A stretch of DNA of 64,000 bases, taken from the NCBI RefSeq assembly GCF_030269925.1, contig NC_085107.1:16432001-16496000 (forward strand), read 5' to 3'. This document shows positions 12,282-23,700 of this stretch, in pieces. A program made the translations under genes and the position numbers. The stretch is from Bombyx mori. Its lineage: Eukaryota; Arthropoda; Insecta; Lepidoptera; Bombycidae. The stretch's first letter is position 1, and every line of letters begins with the position of its first letter. The notes under the pieces were generated by a model. The model ran no database searches, had not been told where the DNA came from, and worked only from the letters and a program-made list of their open reading frames with translations.

Positions 12282-12530
12282 TGTGGCGTTTTATTATGCG
12301 TAAGCCGGAACGCACGAGATGTGGGAAAAAGGATATAGTCTGTGACACATTACCTTTTTACCGCCAAATATGAAAAACATAAAAATAATTTATAATGAGT
12401 AAAATAACTAATTTAATGTAATTACTTTATGCCGCTACAAAAGTAAAATTTATATTGTTCCAACTGTGGTGTTAATTACATAAAACACGACCAGGCGAAA
12501 TAAAGAAGGGACTCTATATGCATTCCCTCA
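12282..12530 (+). repeat. 3' LTR, 249 bp
   Basis: Same 249-bp sequence as the 5' LTR. It is followed by TATG (12,531-12,534), the right target-site duplication. LTR identity indicates recent insertion. Confidence 0.92.
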
Positions 12531-12644
12531 TATGCTTGAACTTGTTTTAAGATAATTTTCTTCAAATATGTACGTATACGCCATTCACAGTAGAGTACAA
12601 AGAAATTATCAATGTTTAGTTAAAATTGATTTATTGAATTTCTA

Positions 12645-12890
12645 GTCCTCCTCCTCGCGTCGTTTTCTTCATTACTGAGATTTGAGACTCCCCCGCTGCA
12701 TCAGTTTCTCCCGTACGATTTCCCTCCATCTGTTGCGATCCTTTGCTTCATGAAGGGCATTGTGGAAATTGATGCTTAGAGAAGATCGTATTTGGTCCGA
12801 CCATCTCGTGGGACTGTGTCCTCTGGGACGCTTGCCATCTACCTTTCCTGTCACCATCAGCTGTTCAAGATTGTGACCCAAGAATTTCTA
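12645..12890 (-). repeat. Non-LTR retrotransposon C-terminal fragment, minus strand
   Basis: The minus-strand frame 12,881-12,672 (LEQLMVTGKVDGKRPRGHSP ...) is the basic end of a LINE reverse-transcriptase ORF. It matches the frame inside the insertion at 49,383-49,818. The left side is a (gag)n-like simple repeat, the usual 3' tail of this family. 5'-truncated and dead. Confidence 0.7.
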
Positions 12891-13689
12891 GTACAAAATA
12901 GTAAAATAAAATTACTTCTGATTAGGTAGTTCTGATAATTTTTCTGTTGAAACAAGCCTTAAAAAACGCGAATATATTAAATTGTTTGATTCACTGAATT
13001 AATTGTGGTTCGTCGTTTAGGATAAAGCTCGTCTAAAATATATATTGAATTTCTACTGGGAACTGGTTAATAATTATAATTAGTTCTCGGAGCCGGATAA
13101 TAATAATTCGTCTGCTTGATCAATTATTCAGACGTGCAGAAACGGGTGAAGAGTTTCAAATAAAGCATTTTATTAAATAGGAACATTTATAATGCCGTTT
13201 AAAAATGTTACGATACGTAAGCTGAGCATGAGATACACTGACGTTTTTACACGAGATTTAAAATCTCTTAACAATGTACTGAGACTGTCGAACGTAAATT
13301 CGATGTTTTCTCTTAAGACTAGGCAGGCGTCTTATGTCCTTATTTTTATTATATAGGTGAAGAAGTGCATAGACTCACAGCCCACTTAACTTCAAGTGAT
13401 TATCGGAGACCATAGACATCGCAACCTGAATGCAAATACCCACCTTGAGATAAAAGACCGTAGTCTCAATTGAATTGCATAAATGTTGTTCCGCCCTTCA
13501 AATTGATAATTATGACTCATTGGCGGTAGTAATAAGCAAGATTGGTTGATGCGGGACTACAATAAGCGCTTCCACCAGTAATTAGGTACCGAACGTTTTG
13601 CGGGGTTGATTTTTAATACAGGATTCTATTCGAATATCTTGGAACTCTTTCATGAAGATGTTAAGGTGTTATGATAAGCGGCTATTACA
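12891..13689. other. AT-rich gap without recognised feature
   Basis: No exon-like frame and no repeat recognised. A short Bm1-like phrase ('cttgagataaaagaccgtagtctcaattg' region near 13,443) suggests a decayed SINE remnant. Confidence 0.4.
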
Positions 13690-14185
13690 ACTACGCGCGC
13701 GGTTGGGCTCACGGACTCAACCTCAGAATTTTCTACCACCAGCAAGAGCAGAGTTTTGTAGAATCTACTATCAGAACGGAATTACGACCCACTGAAAAGA
13801 TCCAGCGAAAACTCAGTTGGTTAGGTTAGTTCGCTCGTCGAACTCTTCGTCGTAACCGACGAGTTTCAGGAGTACGGTGATCGGTGCTTGAAGAGCCTAA
13901 AAGCATCGAAAGTGAATCTGAGGGATCTGACAATGTGTCAATGTGATATGTAATTAGTGGCAGCCACGAAAAGGGGGTTATTGTGTCGCGCCGCTTTTTC
14001 GAAGTAACGTTCTGCCGCTTCCCTTAGATACTTAAGTATCGATTTTAAATTTAGATCGTCGTGAAAATCAACATTCCTCACATACCACGTACGGTCCGCG
14101 TCAGCGAATACTACGTTTGCATAGCCCATGACAGAAAGTATGCATGTTTTGTAGAGTGTTACCTTGTTATGAAGGGACAATTTAC
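13690..14185 (-). repeat. Degraded jockey-type LINE end, minus strand
   Basis: The minus-strand frame 14,180-13,938 ([20 protein letters not shown] ...) corresponds to the end of the reverse-transcriptase ORF also seen at 31,228 and 38,100, but with changes and a deletion. Bases 13,690-13,930 look like its decayed 3' UTR. An old copy. Confidence 0.65.
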
Positions 14186-14351
14186 TGAGAGATTAAATTC
14201 GATTCTATTAACGGGTACTTTGTATTTCAGACACTAACGCGTGATAGCTTTGTAATATTATAGAGAGGGCACTGGTAATTTCCTATGTGCGCTTAAGAAA
14301 CGTACTCTTCCCTCTTATTTCAACTCTCACACTACTCTCGTACTAAAAATT

Positions 14352-14785
14352 TGTCGTGGCCTATAGAATATATTCGGCGATACGTCAATGCCGGTAATCG
14401 AATCCTGCAAGCGGGTACCAATTTTTCTAATGAAATACGTACCCGAACACATCTTCACGAATGATGTCACGGTGAAAGAATAACATCGCGTAACAAAAAT
14501 CAAACCCGTAAAGAATATAATTTGTATAATTACTGAAGATAAGACGTCTAGTGAGTCCGCACGGTACCTATGTATTATCGTTCGCCTACTTCTGCCGCGA
14601 AGTAGTAATTCGTATCGATTGATGAAGGCTGGAGCTTCCATTGTACTGTATAAACTGAGACTTAAAAATCACGTCGTCAATCAGACGGTTGGCCTTATTT
14701 ACGTTGTTGATTTCTATGGGCTTCGGAAACCACTTAGCACCACAGGGGCCGCGAATTCGTTAACTTGTCTAAGCAAAATATACAA
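14352..14785 (+). repeat. Old, diverged Bm1 SINE
   Basis: Nearly full length in order. It has a tRNA-like head ('gtcgtggcctatag'), box-B-like 'atcgaatcctgcaagcgggtacc', middle 'atcaaacccgtaa' and end 'gtctaagcaaaatata', with many substitutions compared with the Bm1 copy at 55,369. Much older than the other copies. Confidence 0.75.
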
Positions 14786-15264
14786 TCAAGCATGGAGATG
14801 TTGTATGAAGGTATATTTTTAGTAAACAATTTAAATCTTATGTGTATATACTCTATATCGACTTATCTGATTTAATATATCGTCAAATAGTTTCCCCATT
14901 AAGCACTTAGTATAAAATATTGGTTTTCTCTGTAAAATGTATGTCGCTCTCGATAAACTTCAATCCGGGTTTTCAGTTCAAATTTCTATAGTACGCTTTA
15001 AAACCTATTATCCGAACGCAGTAGATGTGAAACATCCAATATCGAATTTCCAATGTTGTGTAAAGCTTTGTCATATATTGAATGTTTTATTTGCATGTAC
15101 AAAATATATCCGCAAATTGAATAGCGTTCACGAAAGAGATTTTGTACAGTATTAATTAAATGACTTTATTCTGAGGGGGACATTAAACCGTGATGTGTAT
15201 AATGAACATGCCGTCTGCTAATTTGAGCAATTATTAATCGTAATTTAGGTGTATATATTCTCAA
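14786..15264. other. AT-rich gap, no gene seen
   Basis: The only sizeable open frame (14,937-15,155) has no motif, no matching splice signals and random-looking codons. Confidence 0.4.
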
Positions 15265-15571
15265 GTCCTGACTCGGTGGTGCAGTATACCCGACCCTGTG
15301 CACCGAATGGTAAACCGTCGACGTCGCCTTAAACACGTCATTACGGATCCTCCCGATCCATTAGGTACCTCAAGCACTGGTCACCGTCCTTGCCGAACCC
15401 GTTTCGCCGGATCTTCTCAGTGGGTCGCGTTTCCGATCCGGTGGTAGATTCTGCGAAGCATTCTTGCTCTTGCTAGGGCTTGTGTTAGCTCACGAAAGCT
15501 CACCTACACGCTAGGGTAAAGCTAAATGGCCTCTCAAGGCTATCAGCATAGGTAGGGATAAGAAAAAAAAT
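15265..15571 (+). repeat. Jockey-type LINE 3' end
   Basis: The last coding remnant (Arg-rich, 'catcattacggatcctcccgatcc' region) is followed by the family 3' UTR ('gtttccgatccggtggtagattctgcgaagc') and a poly(A) run. 5'-truncated. Confidence 0.75.
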
Positions 15572-15696
15572 GGTGGTGCACTAGTTAGCGCTCCTGACTG
15601 TTGCGCTGGGAAAATTTTGAGTGTTGACCTGGTTTGTTTGCTCTTTGGCTGAGTGTTTATTATCTACATAAATATATTTAAACGTGTATGAGTATG

Positions 15697-16989
15697 TACG
15701 AGGGCGGCACTGAAAATTTCGGGAATTTACGAAGTGACACAACATTACTATTTAAAAATGTATTTATTGCTTTTCGAAGTATTCTCCGCGAAATTTGACA
15801 CATTTTTCCATACGATGGAACCAATCATTGAAGCAACCATTCCATTCGGAAGTTGGGGTCTCCAAAATGGCCGTTTTGTAGGCGTCCACAGCTTCTTCAG
15901 GTGATGAAAATCTCTGTCCACGCAATTTATTCTTTATTTTAGGGAAAGTATAGAAATCATTAGAGCTTAGGTCGGGGCTGTACGGCGGATGGTCTAATAA
16001 TTCTATGTTTTCTTGCTCTAAAAACTCTTTTGTCCTGTGCGCGGTGTGAGAACTCGCATTGTCGTGATGGAGGATGATGCGGCGGTTGCAGTTCTCTTTA
16101 CGGAGTTCAGAAACGATCTGTGGCAAACAAATGCTAGCATACCATTCTGCATTAACCGTTCTTTGTCCCTCAAGAGGAATAGTCGTAACATGGCCAGTTT
16201 TGGAGACAAACGTGGCCACCTTTTTTTTTGCAACACTCCGTGAACGAACAATTTTTGTTGGCTTTAACTCATTTTCGAACACCCAAACTCGTGACTGGTT
16301 TTTTGTTTCGGGTTCGTACGCGTATATCCAGGATTAGTCACCTGATACAATGTTGTATACAGCATTTGAGGATCCTGCGTGGAATCTTTTGAGAGTTCTG
16401 ACGCACCAAGTAACGCGAGCCGCTTTTTGCTCTTCACAGAGCGAATGCGGTATCCATCGGGAAAACAACTTTTTTACACCTAATTGTTCATGCAAGATTA
16501 TTTGTATTTGACTCATGCCAATGTCTAAAGTTGCCTGAATTTCGCGGTATGTCACATGTCGATCTTCCTCAATCAGCTTACGCACAGCATCAACGTTTTC
16601 TTGGGTGACTGCAGTTTTTGGATGACCTTGACGGGGATCATCACTGAGCTTGACACGTCCACGTTGAACCTCAGCAAACCAGCGATAAATTGTGGTTTTG
16701 GATGGGGCTTCATCACCAAATGCAGAAATCATCCGGTCAACACACTGTTTTTGTGTTAAACCACTTCGAAAGTCATAATCATTATCGCGCTTGAATTTTC
16801 TCGAGTCAATTCCATTTTCTCAACGACTAAAGAAGTTTGACAAAACCTCGTGACGAGACCGACAATCTTTTTATAGATAAATAAATGGTATTCGATTTTT
16901 AAAACCAAGGATTTTTCAATTAATAAGATTTTAATATGACAGGAACAGTGGAAATATTCCATTCCCGATACTTTTAGTGCAGCCTAGTA
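15697..16989 (-). mobile_element. Mariner transposon, full length but broken
   Basis: About 1.29 kb, bounded by TA on both sides. Imperfect ~29-bp terminal inverted repeats: left TACGAGGGCGGCACTGAAAA, right (reversed) TACTAGGCTGCACTAAAAGT. The transposase is on the minus strand. Size, TA target and the D34D catalytic spacing place it in the mariner family. Differences between the repeats and the damaged ORF make it non-autonomous. Confidence 0.9.
15764..16815 (-). pseudogene. Mariner transposase pseudogene
   Basis: Two collinear minus-strand frames in the same phase. 16,732-16,334 holds the HTH DNA-binding part (KTTIYRWFAEVQRG), and 16,282-15,764 holds the catalytic core. HHDN and SSND supply the second and third Asp, 34 residues apart. 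Between them a single nonsense codon (TAA near 16,331) lies just after the first catalytic Asp of the SGD motif. The likely start ATG (16,815) is in another phase, so there is also an N-terminal frameshift near 16,750-16,790. Two lesions make this an inactive gene. Confidence 0.88.
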
Positions 16990-17502
16990 TGTTAGTCTCT
17001 GGTATCCAAAACACAGAGAATCCTAATTTGGGGTCGGATGACCACGCGTCATTTGTTCCGAGTTTTTATTTTAATTGTTCTTCGTATTATTATCTCGTTA
17101 TTTAACATTACATGCACCAAACACAATATGTAGAGGAGTTAGTTAGTTATCTGTAACTTTCGACGACAATAATTAACAAGGTAGAGGCGGTGCATTCTCC
17201 GCAAGTTGTCAGAAACCCGAGAAACTTGGATTGTTATTTCTCGTACTCGTAGTATTTCTCTACTCAACTCTGTTCAGTGGAATTATGTTTCTGTAGCTGA
17301 ACTTAAAAACTACTTAGGCATAATGGAACTTTAAATGAACATCAATTAATATGATAATTGTAAAAATTCATAAGGTTTTGAAACTAATAGCTATGTAGTT
17401 TTAACTTTAGGTTTAAAATTATTATGCGGGATACTATAATTAAACACGAGTATGTAGCGGTAGTTTCAGGAAAATTTAATTGAATATGCAATTTGTTCTC
17501 AG
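16990..17502. other. Intron sequence before the first visible highwire exon
   Basis: AT-rich, no repeat or exon recognised. It ends in the acceptor 'atttgttctcag'. Confidence 0.4.
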
Positions 17503-17731
17503 GTGCATATCTACGGAACGTCAATTTTTGTCTGACTTCGTTGGGGGCGATGAAAACACAGCCGGTGGCCGCCTCGCTCGCTGGTTGGCGCCAACATCTC
17601 GCGTCGAGCCCAACAATTGCGAGTTGAAGGCACCGGCTGTACCAGCTAGGCCTGCTACAAGGGTAATACTACCGGTTCTCGTGAGAGATCAGTACGGAGA
17701 CTACGTTGCTTCGCCGGCACTTAAAGTTGAG
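17503..17731 (+). CDS. hiw: hiw exon 1 (in window): start of filamin-type region
   Basis: Acceptor 'ttgttctcag|G', donor 'GAG|GTAAGC'. Phase 2 in, 0 out. It encodes [10 protein letters not shown] ... [12 protein letters not shown], then [19 protein letters not shown], the opening strands of the filamin/ABP280-like Ig fold that PHR proteins carry mid-length. Earlier exons must exist, because the exon opens inside a codon. A retroposon sits only 16 bases beyond its donor. Confidence 0.88.
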
Positions 17732-20700
17732 GTAAGCCTACATCATTACGGTGGGATGGATGTAATGTGCTCTGCGTCAACCCTGTCCCGCCGTTTCAAT
17801 AGCCCCGACTGGGCTCCGGCCCGGTCCGAGGTAGGGCGCCGGTTGTGAGCGGCAGGAGTTTTTAGTGAGGTTCAACTCCCACATACCCCACCTGCCGCGC
17901 GGGTGGGGATCCGGCGATTTTCTCCTGTGGAAAAAAAAAAAGCCTACATCATTGGTACCATTCGAATGAAAAAACATTGAGATCTTGCTAAAAATCGTGT
18001 TTTATAATTAATTGAATAATCAGGAGAACAAATAATTACTGGTCTCGGTCCAAAGTAGGATAACCGGTGCAATGGAAATCAGCCACTAAAATATTTGCCC
18101 GATGCTGGAATAAAAACCAAATTGATAGATACTAGACTATTTAAATGAATTTATTTTAATCACATAGGTGTACTGCTTATTTATGAACAAATTGAAATTA
18201 CGTGAAACGTGTAATAAATTTTATGTTACGTCAATATTTAACCTACTAGAAATACATGCGGTATTAAAAATGTTGTAAAATATAAACGCGTACAAACACG
18301 TAACAGAGTAGCGTGAATAAAATGCAACACAGTATGCAGTATATAAATATAATCTTCTTAAGAGTAAAGAGGACTAGAAGTGAATTATGGTCACCGACAT
18401 TGCGGCGATAACATCGTTTGAAGGTTATTTTGTAATAGATTGTCCTTGGTTTATTGTTATAAAAACTTCTTACACGTGTTGCACGAGCTCAACATAAATG
18501 AGCTTATCGTTCGATTAAGAATAAAATTAATGTGCAAATCTCCTTTTATAAGGCGACTTTTGGTGGTTTATCACTTCTGTGGTTTCAAAAGAAAAAAAAA
18601 AACGAAATATAGATAATTTTTTATTTTATTTCATTACTTGTAATTTTTTATTATTACTAAACATGCGTTCTTGTAAAATGGTTTTGAATTGTTAATACGT
18701 TAAATAAAAACCCGCATTTATTGATTGGCCTAGCCATTATCTAGATTCTAGGTGTATTCGTATATAGCGATGCAACGGTGTTCGAATCCCGCAGGCGGGT
18801 ACCAATTTTTCTAATAAAATACGTACTTAACAATTGTTCACGATTGACTTCCACGGTGAAGGAATAACATCGTGTAATAAAAATCAAACCCGCAAAACGA
18901 TAATTTGCGTAATTACTGGTGGTAGGACTCTTGTGGGTCCGCGCGGGTGGGTACCACCACCCCGCCTATTTCTGCCGTTATAACTATACTTGAGACCTTA
19001 GAACTTATATCTCAAGGTGGGTGGCGCATTTACGTTGTAGATGTCTATGGGTTCCAGTAACCACTTAACACCAGGTGGAGCTCGTCAACACATCAAGGCA
19101 ATAAAATAAAAAAAGACAGCAAAATTTTGTCTTCAGTGTACTTAATAAAATATTTTTAAATTTTTCATTCCAACTCCATACAAATTTGAGTTAACTTTTA
19201 CGCGATCGAGAAGTTAAAACATTCGCCCTAAACACACTGATGTATAACGCGGGATTTGCTTTGTAGTGCATCTATGAACCGCGGTAACAAAAAGTGCGGC
19301 CTTTCTACCTCACTGTATCCTGAAATACAATTAAAACGCGATCTAAAAATTAATAGTCATAAAAGAGTCAGCTGTGGGTAAATAGCTGGTGTGAATGGTC
19401 ATCGATGCAAAGAATGCATTGCATGCGTAATATTTATTTATGTCTGCTCCCAGATTGCATTTTGAGGTAATATCTGAAACATGACCGATCAATATCTGTT
19501 TTAGAAGGCAATCTTTTCAGCGAAGCTTATCTTTCCAGGTAGAGGATGACACTTTCCAATTTCCGTAAAAATAGTAATGCATACAACATACCTATGTATA
19601 AAATTTGTGATGCAAAATCTAATAGCGACGAATGAAATGATTTTACCATGCAATTTGAATTTTTATTAAGTTATATTTTTAACGTTTTCAAAAAGCGTTC
19701 ATTTAATCAGTAGGCAGCGGCTTGGCTCTGCTCCTGGCATTGCTGAAGTCCATGGGCAACGGTAACCACTCACCATAAGATGGGCCATATGCTCGTCTGC
19801 CTACAAGCGAAACATAAATTCACCCGGAAGTATTTCTGTTTTTTTTGATAAAGGTGTATTAAATTGAACTTGTTATTAAAAGCGTGCGATCGTTTCGGTC
19901 TTCAGATTTTGAATATTCCAAAATGGCGACTGAAATGTGAATACAATGTAACTTTAGTGTAAGCTCGAATAAAAAACTTTGATTCGTACACAGTTGCATC
20001 GTTCGAAACGAATGCACAAGACGTCTTATCCAGGCCACGGCGACAGGCAAAGCACTGCTCGTGCTAGGACTAGTGTTAGCAAATTCCCTCAGGTTGTGCT
20101 CGTGAGCTCACGTACTCGTTCTTGAGAAGCCCGAATATTCCCTTAGGCTACCAGGGAAAAGTTAAAAAATAAAAAGAAACTAATGCATTCGAAAAAGTCT
20201 TTTAGAAGATTTTCGAAGCTGGAATTCAAGAGCAATGGAATTTAAAGCAACTGTATTTTTTTTTTTCAAATATATTATTGAAAGGCACAGTCGAATTTTC
20301 CAACAAAATAATGCGTTATTAATTATTTTTCTCAATAATAAATAACGTAAGGAATTATCACCCGTAATTGAATTATTCAATAAATGTATTTGTATTAAAA
20401 GAATCGTCAAGGCAATACTTGTTCTTATTATTTAACCTAAAGAAAAAGTTCTTCGTGATACACAATAAATAATAAAAATCGTGGCTGTAAAATCGATGTA
20501 GCTGTCTAATAAGCTACGGAGTCTACGAAGGTCGCGTTTCAGCCTCGCAGAATGTTTTTACATCTAATAGAAATAAGTTTGCACTACACGAACAATTAGA
20601 ATTTATCATTGATTTACACGCTGTTAATATATACGATTCCTAATTTGTGCCGAACGCTCACCGAGATCGTTAATTTCCTACATTAGTGTCCTTGATAGCT

Positions 20701-23700
20701 ATTGTTTAACAATACAGTAATGAATACATAATAAACATATCACGTTTTTAGGTTGATCAAATGAAAAACTTCATTCTCTATTTTATAAATATTCAACGGA
20801 TAAGGAAATGTAATAGGACAGTTCAAATTGGAATCCATAAAAGTTTTAAGTTGCAAAATTTATCCAATAAAATCATTTGAATATCGATATTATCACAATA
20901 TTTGTAATTATCTCGATTACCTAAAGTCGCAAAGAAACGTCGGATTTTTTTTACATATACAATCAATTGAATTCGATATACCTATAGGCTTCTTATTTTT
21001 GTTTAAGTTTTGGAATGTTTATTTATGAGTTACGAGTATAGTACTTCACATCCAGCCGCGGTTTGGTCTTGACCCTGGTGTAGCCTAGATCTATGAGTGA
21101 GGCACGCTTACAGTATATATTGGTGTGAAATACAGCCTGCCTATCTGGGACAAAACTAAAGTAGAAGCTAGAACGTTTCACGTAGTAACTTTATCGTTTC
21201 AAAAAATTCCTAAGCAGTCGAGTTTTTTCTTTAAGTGTTTACACTAGTTTTCTGCCCACAGCTTTGCCCGGACTGCACTTTGCATAGGGTGGGCGGATAT
21301 CTTGGTCAACAGCCACTACCAGAGCTTATACTAAATTTATATCAAAATTCGTTAAAATTATTATAGTGTTTTGGGCGTGAAAACAGAACTAGCAGACAGC
21401 GTCATTCATATCATATTCCATATAACATCTAACATCCAATAGTATAGTATTTCAATATTATTTTTTAAATCACGATAACTTTTTTGTTACATCCGGCTTA
21501 GTGAAATAAAGTTTATACTGGTGGTAGGACCTCTTGGGAGTCCGCACGAGTAGGTACCACCACCCCGCTTATTTCCGCCGTGAAGCAGTAATGCGTTTCG
21601 GTTCGAAGGTGGGGTAGCCGTTGTAACTATACTGAGATCTTAGAACTTATATCTCGAGGTGGGCGGCGCATTTACGTTGTAGATGTCTATGGGCTCCAGT
21701 AACCACTTAACACCAGGTGGGCTGTGAGCTCGTCCATCCATCTAAGCAATAAAAAAAATACTCTGCTCCAATTTAATCTATGTCTTGCTGTGACAAGTTC
21801 ATGAAAATTCATTTAGTAGAACCCAAGATTTGCGGACAGTTAAATATCTTTCTAAAAATAGGTGGTATTCTATTGATCGGGTAAGTCGGATAGTAATATT
21901 CGCGGCCTTTACCCAATATGTAAAATAGACGCAATAAAAACAGTGAAGAAAATTTCTTAAATTTCTTAGATGTCGAGTTGGACATTTACATCCGATCAGA
22001 TGCTACGAAAGTACCTACTCTTTTATATAGAGAAGTTGAACAAGTAATAAACCTTACAAAGAAAATTAAAAGAATTTTTTTTGTCAAAGTCTTTTTCGCG
22101 GGTAGATCATATTTCGGGTCAATGTTTGTTACAGGTGGTTGTGCAGCGACTCGAAGGAAGCGGGGCCCGGGCCAGTAGGGCTTCAGGTCCCGGTAATGAC
22201 GAGGGCTTGCCTGATATACCATATCAGCCTACCGTAAGAGACAATATGTGCTTCCAAGCCATCAGTATGATGAAGGTAAATTGTAGCACCCTTGAATCTG
22301 CAATCTTGTATTATGAAATCTGTCAATGCAATTTTATTTTTCTTAGTTAAGAATGTCAACAGTCTTACAAACTTGACTGAGAACAAAGGAGGATAAATTT
22401 GAAATTGAAGTGATATCAAATATATACTGTAAACTGAGAAATGTCGAGTCTTGCTTGTATTCTGAGCTATATTGAATGCCTCGACAACTCGTTTTACTTT
22501 AAGTGCATCTTGGAAAATATGTTACATTTTATTTTATTACCGAGAAACCGAGAGTGTTTGTCGACTAGAAAGAAGCAAGGTCGGCATGCCATTCTCACAA
22601 TTTGTTTCAGAGCTATTGGCGGTTGTGACCTACTTGTGATTTATTTCACATTAACAATTTGTAATGAAAAGCTTCTGATCGCGTTTCCGTAATTTAGTTT
22701 TTAATTTGAATTCGATGCGATTTAATTTATTTTTAATTATGGTTACGAATGCAGTGCACTTAATTCGTACCGTTCGTTTTGATCGGATTACATATTACGT
22801 TACATCATCTGTAGGTTACTTCTAAATAAAGTTATGAACTATTTTCATATTAAGGTCATTTTGTTTCCTTACACATATAAATGTACATGCGTATCACAAT
22901 TAGTCTTGGAAATTATCCGTTTTTCTTATAATTCTATTAAAACTGACTTTGACTAATAATCAACAAATTAAAATGGGTTTTGGGCAGGAAAATCAAATTA
23001 AAAAAATATTTTTTTGTGTTAGGCAAATGTTGACTTGATAATTGTGAAAAAACTATTTAAAACTAATTGTAAGTGAATATTTAAATCACTTAGTAAAATA
23101 ATTTATGTCGTTTAGTGCCTTTAACCAAGTAAAATAACCAATTATATGTATTTGTATATCGTTAGGTATGTTGTATTGTATGTATAATCAACAATTTGAT
23201 CTTAGTGAATTTGAGCTCTCAAATTTATTTATTTTCCCTATAGAGCACCATTTTAATAATAGCGAGCATTTTAAGACCCAAAATACCCAAAACAGTCCAA
23301 GTATCATAATTTTTATTTATAAAAATCTGTATGTATGTAGAATATAATATGTATCGATCTGGAAGATGAGGTGAATTTTACATAGCTAATTTATAAAATG
23401 CAAGATTTTATAAATTAGCTATGTAAAATTCACTCACTCATCTTTGGATCAATTTAAAGATCCGTATTAATAGCGAATAAACCAGTTTTGAATGAAAGTA
23501 TAATGAAGATATAATATAATACTAGCTGACCCGGCAGACTTCGTAGTGCCTCCATCGATAAATAAAAGACCTAAACTTTTGTATAAAATAAACTTAAAGC
23601 AAACAAAAGGAATCCGTCCGACGGGGGACACATCCGAGGAAAAAAAAATTGTTATTTTTACCTTTTAAACCTTCTCTGGACTTCCACAAATAATTCAAGA

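Larger units (their letters stand above)
7075..12530 (+). mobile_element. Complete CsRn1/Kabuki-like Ty3/gypsy LTR retrotransposon
   Basis: A 5,456-bp element with two 249-bp LTRs that I read as identical, a TATG duplication, a primer-binding site, gag and pol. The primer site (TGGTGACCCCGACGTGA) matches the 3' end of tRNA-Trp, the hallmark of the CsRn1 clade, to which Bombyx Kabuki belongs. Gag carries the unusual C-H-C-C zinc motif of that clade instead of CCHC knuckles. There is no env-like frame after pol. The ORFs are uninterrupted, so this is a young and possibly competent copy. It lies upstream of the first highwire exon seen here. Clade placement is from motifs, not a tree. Confidence 0.93.

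Noticed and set aside
16037..16337. + strand frames over the mariner
   Set aside because: They are antisense shadows of the transposase.
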